Positions 56,311-64,000 of a DNA stretch of 64,000 nucleotides are shown one piece after another (position 1 is the stretch's first letter; the number at the start of each line of letters is the position of its first letter). This DNA is from Isoetes taiwanensis. Its lineage: Eukaryota; Streptophyta; Lycopodiopsida; Isoetales; Isoetaceae. A program made the position numbers and the translations under genes. The stretch is taken from assembly GCA_021234155.1 (NCBI GenBank), contig JAJEKV010000289.1, positions 312,001 through 376,000 of the forward strand. Direction: 5' to 3'. The notes beneath the pieces were generated by a model. It was not told the DNA's origin. It was given only the letters and a program-made list of their open reading frames with translations, and made no database searches.

Positions 56311-58639
56311 GATAAAACTTCGAGGCAGTTTTTGGAGGTGGGAAACAAAGAGAGATCTAAACTAGGGAAGTGGTGTGCGCTGCCATGGGGTGAAATCAAA
56401 TGCCAAGGAATCCCAGGACCTCACAACATGCCTCTGGCAAACTCAACAACAATGCGATTGCCATCAAAATCCCTCCCATTCAGGTAATGCCTACTTCATC
56501 TGCATCTCGATGATCACTGAACTCCTGCATTTATAAGTAGCTAGGAATACAAAGTAAGTAAACCACAAACAAGAAAATCTAATCGTAATGTGATTCATTT
56601 ATTGGACTCCAACAAGTGCTGATGCAGCAGATGACAACTCTCCAGAGAGAGCCTATTTCTCAAAAATTACAAATCTCAGTATAGCTGGAAGAAGCAATGC
56701 TAACACCCACCTTTTCTCTCCTTAAACAAATGCAAAAGTTGAATACTGCACATAAAACAACCATCTACAACAGACATAAAAGAAGCAAGAAGATACTTAC
56801 AACAAAGGCAAAGTCGTGCTTCACATCCACCTCTCGTACTCTGTGGAAGCGCGCAAAAACAAGAGCAGCGCATCATGTCAAGGCATGGCATATCCGTCAG
56901 TTGAACTAAACACCATATTCCAATTCGGCATTCCAAATAGGCTCATAATGTGCCCACAGAATTGTGCAAAGACATGGCCTGCTTCTCACAGGCTATGCGT
57001 TTCAACCTCCTGCCCCTTAAGCACTCTCCCACCCCCGATCGTTTATTATAATTGGCCTCTGGAGTTATTCGGAGCAGCAACAGCAACAAAATGGTGGACC
57101 ATATGCAATATGAATGACTAAATCACGCCTTTCTAAGAATCAGTTATGCACACCCAAATAATGCAAATACGTTTATGGAAGTAGCTCCACTAACCTGCCA
57201 TATTTGCTGAATAGATCCTCAAGGTCACGACTATGGGTCCTAGCAGACAACCTCCCAACCGCTTTACCACAGTAATGATCTTAGGTGGAGCAGTTTCGAG
57301 CAAAAGGGATAAAAATCCGGCCTTATTCACGAGAAGCCGCACAAAACAGAGCTGCAGAGCAGATTTTTAGCCCCAAGCCCCAAGCCTGCCACAGTGACAA
57401 ATTTAGCAATCACAGACTCAACTGCAAACAACTCTATGTCCAAGACTCAATCCTGCTTAAGTAAGAAAGCCAAAGTATAGCATCCGAAAAAACTTGGGCC
57501 TTGAAAATTTCATCCAGCCCACATGTACAATCGCGTTACCTGCTGAAAACTTTTGTCCTTATGCTCTTCATACAACTTATGACATCTGTGGCTGGCAACC
57601 ATGAATTGCAGATGTTGGCCAAACTTCAGTATAACGCACAACTATCTCTAATGTCAAATATCAAATGTAAAATGATGAAGACAGAAAAGGAAAACACAGA
57701 AATTGCATTGATCATAAGTACCAGCACTTAGCAATGTATGTATCATGCAATGGCATTACATCTATAGACTGGTCGCAGTAAAAGACACAAAGCATTAGGC
57801 GATCTTTTTTGGGCGGCCAATTTTAGGCTTAAAGATTTTACACGCCAAAACTGGGAGACCCAAGAACCCCAATGCCATTGAACACCTCATGTAGCACTGC
57901 AGCAGAAGGAATTGATCGAAGAAACGGCCGGATTCAGCTTCCAGAATGCTGTGCATGATCTGGCCGATACCATCGTGTCTTCCAAAAGTGCCCAATATCA
58001 TAACCCAACACAGAGGAATCAACGCCGGAAATGGCGCTTTTCTTCGGACTCAAACAGAATCCAAAAGCCTCTGCTGTTCAATCAGAAAAAACGCGAATCC
58101 AACTTCTTGAAGACCGAGGGAATAAAGGAAAGAAAGGGAATTGAAACCGTTTTTATAAAATCAAAATCAGGATTGCAAGGCAAAGCCCCTGTCGGCAAAA
58201 GCCCTGAAAACGGCTACCGATCACATCTCTGTCCCTCAAGACATGGCTAGCGAAATAAACGTTTACATTGCCAGGGCGTTTGCGTCCTGGCGCTATACTC
58301 TCTGCTAACATATAGGCGATAGAAGATCAGTGTAAGCAGAGCAATGGAAAAAGCAAAATGATAAGGATTCTTGCCAACCTGAGAAGGGAGATAGACCTTG
58401 TCGCTGATTCAATTCGCTGGATTCAAACTCTGCCATAGCCATCGCTTGCTTCAACGGCTGGTAATTGAGTTAAGATCTTGAAACGGAAAAAAAAATCGTA
58501 AGTTTTTTTGAACCCTAGGCCATGTTCAAAAGAAACGGAGGAATGGAAGGGCGAACAGACCCGAGAAGAGGCGTCGGAGGAACGAAGCCGCATTTCCATA
58601 GCCCAGATGAGGCGCCAGATCAATTTTTTCCAAACGTTC
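56311..58639. other. Exon-like debris, no gene resolved
   Basis: Open frames at 56697-57121 (+), 57912-58250 (+) and 58423-58641 (-) without recognisable domains. A 27-codon minus-strand frame (57795-57878) ends KPKIGRPKKIA, with an AT-hook-like GRPKK, but is too short to call. Confidence 0.3.
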
Positions 58640-59082
58640 ATTTTTTTATTTTCCTCTATATTCCATTTAAGGGTCCATGCTACGTAACCAATGGATCATT
58701 AAGTTTTGTTGCCAGCCCATCATGTCATATTAATGGCTCATTAAATATTGATGCCACCTCATCGTATGACATTGATTATTCTTAATATACGTGGCAGCAT
58801 TTGGGCCAATTATGCAGCATATTCGACGGCCCAGATTCAGTGACCCTTTTAACCAACGGTTAAGATTAAATCTTAAGATCCAACGGTCCAGCTCAAAAGC
58901 CCCAAATAAGGGGGCTGCTTGGGGCATCACAAAGTGGCTCTATGTGGGCCATTGATCTTAAATTTAGACGGCCGAGATCAATCTCTACATAACAAGGTCA
59001 GGACGAGGTGGCTGTATTAGAACCATCGATTTCATAATCAACGGTTGTGATCAATCTCTATATAACAAGGGGGGTGCTTAAG
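58640..59082. repeat. Terminal-like repeat B (GATCCAACGG-type family)
   Basis: It shares with 49245-49483 the phrases ATCCAACGGTCC/GGACCGTTGGATC-like, AAAAGCCCC, GAGGTGGC and the terminal TAATTGTATATATA. Probably the same transposon end. Confidence 0.5.
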
Positions 59083-59134
59083 TAATTGTATATATATAAC
59101 AGATATATATATATCTATTATATATATACAATTA
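59083..59134. repeat. 52-bp near-perfect TA-rich palindrome
   Basis: TAATTGTATATATATA...TATATATATACAATTA with one mismatched pair, joining terminal repeat B to its own inverted edge. Confidence 0.9.
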
Positions 59135-59260
59135 TTGGATGTGTCCTATGGGGGGGTGAATCTTTGTAGAGATTCATCCCAGCCGTCCATTTTCTGAGGT
59201 GGCGCGACAATAGCCCTTGGATTTGATGGGGGGGCATGCATGGGGCATGCATGGGGCATA
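59135..59260. other. Short spacer before unit E2
   Basis: Contains GAGGTGGCGCG and a triple CATGCATGGGG phrase. No gene. Confidence 0.4.
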
Positions 59261-59355
59261 TATATATATATAAATATATACATATATATCCAATGGCTGG
59301 CATTGGCATAGGCTGCTTTTAGCACAAATTGAAATCTACCTGTGTTGATGGGCTT

Positions 59356-60991
59356 TGGATTGCACGGCTCCGTGCATGTATTCAGGCTTATGGATTTCTC
59401 TAGATTTACAAACTTCGGGTAATTAGCATAATTGGGTAATCAGGCATCTCATATGCTCTACCTAATTTAAGCGCTATAATGGTTGAAGGTTGCCCTTGTT
59501 TTCTCTCTCGAACATCGGTTGATAGAACATCTCAAACAAATTTGATATTTGAGGACTCGACGACTACGCCTAAGTGTATGTGCTGATATGGTCTAAATCA
59601 CCGTATTTACCTCCACGGACATCTATTGGAAAAACTTGTCCCATAGTATGGCTCATTACACTCTAGCACATGAGATTTGACACTTATTGGAAAAAGTGAT
59701 ATGTGGTTGCATATACCATATTATAAGTCACTAGGAACATTGGACTGTAATGGTGAGGCAGTTTACGGACACCAAGGGTACATTCTAATCTTTGGATATT
59801 GAGCATTTTAACACAAATTATTGATGGGACCATTTTATGGCGACATATAGCTCATTTCTCATTTGGAAAAATCCAAAGGTCTTGGTGGCAAAATGGAATA
59901 GAACTTTATGGGAATCCTAAGGATTTGGCGACCTGCAACGTGTATTTATCAGTTCTTTGCATTGGACTACTGAGCTTCATGAGCTTGCTTAAGTCTATGA
60001 GGCTTTTTAATCTTGCAAACCTTAGGAAATTGTGGACTTGAATTGTTGGTAAGGCCATTGGACTATACTGGTGATATTATGCACTTTGGTGCAAAATTTT
60101 GCTAGACCATTGCATGGTGGCAATTGCCACATTTTCCCACTTGGAAAGATCCTAAGGCCATGGGGGTGAAAGGAAATACAACGGTATTAATTAATGTTTC
60201 TAGTGAACGTGAGGTTGGCAAAATCGATGTGACTATTGGACCTTTTAATTTATGCATGCACCTTTTCCTACGTTTTCCTATCTAATACAAGGCATGTTTG
60301 CCACTTGTCTATATCTAGGAAATTTAAATTGCATGTATAACTTTTTGCTTGGAATTGTTCTTTAGAGCTTTACTTTGACATTAATTTGGGTTTGACGGAG
60401 CTACGTCTTGCCATGTTTTGCATATCTTACCATGGGCCATGGAGTACTTACACTATGTTTTAGACAAAGAATTAAAGATAAAGGGCGTGGGCCTTTTCGG
60501 TGCAATACCATTAACATTTAATATTTTGGGCATCGTGGAAATGCACAAGAGTATACTGTACATTCTGGATATTCTGAGCCTATAGCTCTAGGGTTCATGC
60601 GCTTGAAGCCGAAAGTGAGACCTGTGCACAGTTCGCTTTTGAGGCCATAGCCTTAGATTTCACACGCCTCAAGCTGAAAATGAAAATGGAAATGGAGATA
60701 GTGTGCAGAGTACCTTATGACTTTTCTCTGAAAGACATAATTAATCCAGCATATGGGCAGTGACAGCATATGGGCAGTGACGGTTTGCATTGGACTGTGC
60801 CTCACATTACTGCAATATAAAGATAAGTCTTTATTTCAAAGCTTTCGTGGAATTTTCCCTCATTCTGTTCTAGTATTATTCTCACTGTGATGTTTGGCAC
60901 GAGTTTGAAAAGCCTATATGGATATGACCGGCATGGGTAATTTCTCACACTTCTATCTTTTCTTTGCATTTGTACTGCTTCAAAGCGCCAA
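59356..60991. other. E2 leader region, no gene recognised
   Basis: Diverged duplication-like phrases (TTGGAAAAATCCAAAGG near 59861; TTGGAAAGATCCTAAGG near 60139) and a 17-base direct repeat (AGCATATGGGCAGTGAC near 60749-60782). No coding signal. Confidence 0.3.
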
Positions 60992-61410
60992 AATGACCAG
61001 TCTTGCTTTAGATGAGCGGAAGAAATTGCATAGAAGCCTGTTAAACTTTGTTGAAACAGAGCATTGCATAGTTCTTGCACGTAGCACCTTACATGACGGA
61101 ATAAATTTCCTTTGCACTTGAAAGCAAGGATGCTGCTGATACTTCGAACAGTGGGCATTCTATCTGCAACAAAGTAATGTGACGAGATCAGAACAATCTT
61201 TCAACATAAATCCAAAAGGCAGCTATTCTGGAAAAGCTTGTGGTTTGCTGGATTTGAGTGTAGCTTTTAGGCAAGAAAACAGTGAAGAACATGGGGATCT
61301 TACAAATACATCAGTTGTTCTGAGCTGCCATGGAAGATTAAAAGCCAAGTCAACATTTGAACTACTAAAGCAAGCAACATTTGAGTTCAAGGAGGGCGTC
61401 TTAACCAGGT
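60992..61410 (+). other. Exon-like frames of E2, unknown
   Basis: 60992-61121 reads MTSLALDERKKLHRSLLNFV. 61179-61410 reads SYSGKACGLLDLSVAFRQEN and FELLKQATFEFKEGVLTR, ending at a donor-like CCAG|GTTTTT. Not recognised; may be a spliced gene or captured host exons. Confidence 0.35.
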
Positions 61411-61835
61411 TTTTATGCATTTTGCTTAAAGGGTTAGCAACAAAATACAACTAAAATCTTTGAAAGGGTGGTAAAACAATTTATTCGAATACCTTATATT
61501 TGTGATTATGCTACTATTATTTGGATGTATGTCTTTATCTGTTTGAAACTTTCCTGGACCTTGGAGTGTTTATGTCTATCAAAACATTTACCATGATAAG
61601 ATGCTTATTGCAGGAAGTTTTTCCTCACCTTAGCATGTAACTTAGCGTAGACTAGTTATGTTTTTATGACAAACAGTTACTACGGAATAGATGCCATGTC
61701 CATTGGTACTGCTCTAAAATGGGATTCTGATCTATTTCTGTAGAGTAATACAGGAAGTATCTTCTAACCTTCAAAAGGATTTGTCACTTTACTTGTTGAA
61801 TTTGGTTGAAGGGCTAAACGCCATGAGACTCTATT
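61411..61835. other. E2 interior, probable intron
   Basis: AT-rich, no open frames. Confidence 0.3.
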
Positions 61836-61904
61836 GCTTACCTGCTAGCCATTTCTTCATTACCCTTCTTAGGCTAATGTTTGATTTGTTTGGCTGCAGG
61901 TAAC
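61836..61904 (+). ncRNA. Conserved hairpin motif, copy in E2
   Basis: 69 nt. Outer stem TTACCTGC/GCAGGTAA, bulged T, inner stem AGCC/GGCT with full Watson-Crick pairing; loop TTACCC and GGCTAA kept. It is 20 kb from the other copies and otherwise diverged, which makes the conservation telling. Confidence 0.75.
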
Positions 61905-63040
61905 CGGAATCTCATCTACTTACTCTCACGTTTTTGGTTGCATGAAGCACGTGGAGCAGTGCATCACTTGCAAAGATCTTTGGTTCTATACTGTTTTAAC
62001 AGTAAAAAAGGATGTGTAATTCCATGAGCAGAAAATCGTCTTTAACTTATTCAGGTTCTGTCTTCACCCTGTTCTTGTTTGTGGCAAATGCAACATCAGA
62101 CAACATGCTGAAAGTATTGAGGAGGAATTTCTATCCTCTTTAGCTAATGAATATTAGCAGTCTTTGCTTTTATCATTGTCTTGCCTTACATATCTGATTT
62201 TCTAAGGCCTTAAATCTTACTGTGGCACGTTATCTTACTGTCTATGGATACTTTGTTTAAGGATCATATTAATGGAAAACATTTCTTTTGGAAGAATAGA
62301 CTTGTATTTTAAAAAAAAGGTCTAAAAATGATGTAATTAATCAGACTATGGATGATATAATCACTACTGCTGTATGTAGTTTTAAAGTATGCTTGACATT
62401 AATTGCTTGGCCGAAATCAATGGGATCATCACATGTGCATTACATAGGATCATCATTAAAGGAAAAGTTCCTTTTTACATGCCTTTAGAAATCTGAACTC
62501 TCAATATCTATGGCATATCAAACTAAAAAGCAGACTAGGCATTAATATGATTGAAATCAATGAGGAAAAGCAAGTATATGACTTTGTAACATCTCCAAGG
62601 TAGTACGACTATTTACATGTATGGTCAAGCTTTTTAAACTTGAATGCACACTTGACTGGAATATTGTATAAATCAGACTTCTGGATTAATGAGCTGATTG
62701 CTTGTAGATCCATGAGTTCACAGTATTGCCTATAAGGTTTCCCTTTATACTTATGGGACCGATAAGTCTAGCCAGGTAATGGATATCCTTGCCTGGTTAG
62801 ATGTCTGGGCTTGGTCCTTGGATCAAGTTTAGGCTTTGTATATATTCTGAGATTTCGTGTTACTGGTTTAACCAGTATGAACCTTATGGGCAGTACTTGA
62901 CTGTGGGTTTATGGCGTATTTTAATTTAGACTAATGATTTATGATCTTAAGGAACATAACTATAAGGTTATCAGTTTGTCAGATTCATCATTCTATAAGT
63001 TACTCTATACAATTCTAATTTGTGTACATGACATTATAGG
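61905..63040. other. E2 interior, no gene seen
   Basis: AT-rich with no recognisable coding frame; probable intron up to the ATTATAG acceptor at 63040. Confidence 0.3.
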
Positions 63041-63428
63041 AAGCGTCCAAATGATATGCATATGAAGAATGTTGCTTCTAGCAAGAACAATGATGCTGTT
63101 ATTCTGAACAAATGGAGCATGGAGTCTGAAATTGTGGTTATAATTTGATCAGTATCCAACACCCAATGAAGCTGTGTCAACAGTCTTGGCGTGCATATTA
63201 AAAGGCATGCTACCCCAATACATGATCAATTTGGAGATCGCAATAGCCAGCAATGATAATGCATTTATCACATGCATGGACATGATTCAAGATGATTCCA
63301 ATGCAGCTGATAACTACAACAATAATCAAAACTCAAAACTGATGATACGAGATGGCTTTGTGATGAAAACCAAAGCATGCACAAACAGGTCTTATGACAT
63401 CTCAACCTGCAACCTCGATTTATGGTAA
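63041..63428 (+). other. Exon-like frames near the E2 3' end, unknown
   Basis: After ATTATAG the frame reads KRPNDMHMKNVASSKNNDAV and stops. After TTGATCAG a second frame reads YPTPNEAVSTVLACILKGML and then an Asn/Asp-rich stretch to the stop at 63428. Not recognised. Confidence 0.35.
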
Positions 63429-63812
63429 TGCAGTTTTTTTATAACAGTTTAAATACTTGTTTCAATGCCTACAATGGCATTACTTTAAATGGATCTCATT
63501 GATCAGACTTTGAATGGATCTTTGATCATACATGGCAAATGCCACTGAGCAAGAACACACTTAAAACCAGGTGATGACCTTAATGAATTGGTACAGATTC
63601 TTATTCAAAAATGTTCTAGAGAAAGAGACGTTTCGAGATGAATGGACAATGCGTAAGAAACATTGATTTCCTTGGACTGCTATACGATATCAAAACTTTT
63701 TTGGACGAGCCCAAAAGATCCAAGTGAGTCCACTGTACCATTTTCTACAGTTATGTTATTTTATCATATTATGGGAGGCAAAATTCCTGTAGGAACACAC
63801 AGGTTGCAGGTT
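63429..63812. other. E2 3' untranslated-like region
   Basis: No open frame; leads into the terminal hairpins. Confidence 0.35.
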
Positions 63813-63896
63813 GGGTCCCTATGTATATAGGGACCCCTCCTGTTCCCTATATACTAAAAAAAAGGGGCCCTACCTCGCTTCCCGGAAGGAGGTAGG
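63813..63896 (+). other. 3' terminal hairpins of E2
   Basis: GGGTCCCTAT (63813-63822) and ATAGGGACCC (63827-63836) form a perfect 10-bp stem with a 4-base loop. CCTACCTC (63869-63876) and GAGGTAGG (63889-63896) form a second stem. The unit then runs into a TA-rich tract. Confidence 0.75.
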
Positions 63897-63905
63897 CTAA
63901 AATTT

Positions 63906-64000
63906 TATATATATATAAATATATACATATATATCCAATGGCTGGCATTGGCATAGGCTGCTTTTAGCACAAATTGAAATCTACCTGTGTTGATGGGCTT
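63906..64000 (+). mobile_element. Start of a further E2-type copy
   Basis: 95 bases identical to 59261-59355, cut by the window end. This is direct evidence for head-to-tail tandem arrangement (or, less likely, a long target duplication). Confidence 0.7.

Larger units (their letters stand above)
59261..63905 (+). mobile_element. Unit E2: tandemly arranged member with hairpin motif
   Basis: 59261-59355 is repeated exactly at 63906-64000 (offset 4,645), so a 4,645-bp unit is followed directly by the start of another copy. It contains the hairpin motif (61836-61904) and ends with strong hairpins (63813-63896) and GGAGGTAGG, like E1 (GGAGGTAGG) and E3. No reverse transcriptase. Exon-like frames are at 60992-61121, 61179-61410 and 63041-63428. 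No AT-hook ORF was found. Confidence 0.55.

Noticed and set aside
57795-57878. Another AT-hook ORF of the unit family
   Set aside because: Only GRPKK is shared, at the C-terminus and not the N-terminus, with no hairpin motif or (TA)n unit around it.

Overview
The window reads as nuclear intergenic DNA of a land plant. It is AT-rich outside its mobile elements, introns look plant-like, and it holds a Ty1/copia element primed by initiator tRNA-Met, a CACTA-type DNA transposon, RY/TATA promoter-like repeats and long (TA)n tracts. No intact host gene is recognised. The mixture, especially a Penelope-like reverse transcriptase, would suit a seedless plant (lycophyte, fern or similar), but that placement is inference.

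Layout. 1-1640: decayed GC-rich LINE (+). 2151-7870: degenerate Ty1/copia (-), its gag split by a 1.7 kb repeat insertion (5466-7207) that holds a tRNA-derived SINE-like piece. 8437-10590: two copies of a hairpin-ended repeat around a duplicated promoter-like block. 11704-22241: a non-autonomous CACTA-type element with inverted ends and a 3-bp target duplication. It carries a captured J-domain fragment, a 1.1 kb palindrome and a 1.4 kb satellite of about 20-bp units. 24106-40034: a cluster of four units of one retroelement family. Unit E1 encodes a 483+ residue unknown protein (ORF1) and a 667+ residue Penelope/telomerase-like reverse transcriptase without a GIY-YIG endonuclease. The other units lack the reverse transcriptase. 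40036-42306: minisatellite related to the insertion in the copia gag. 42374-54054: segment bounded by matching inverted ends next to (TA)n. 49657-59083: exon-like debris. 59261-63905: a fifth unit (E2), followed head-to-tail by the start of another copy.

The most interesting system is this unit family. Its members share (i) a first ORF starting with an AT-hook-like RxGRPxGAxNKxG motif in E4 and E5 (degenerate in E1), (ii) a 68-69 nt hairpin in five copies, constant in length, with compensatory changes in the stem, (iii) a 3' terminal hairpin, and (iv) (TA)n tracts at most junctions. E1 alone has the enzymes, so the others look like non-autonomous partners. Many element boundaries in the right half of the window also fall on (TA)n tracts, which suggests repeated insertion into, or end-joining at, TA microsatellites.

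Limits: splice sites, unit boundaries and families were judged by eye. No alignment, folding or database search was run.
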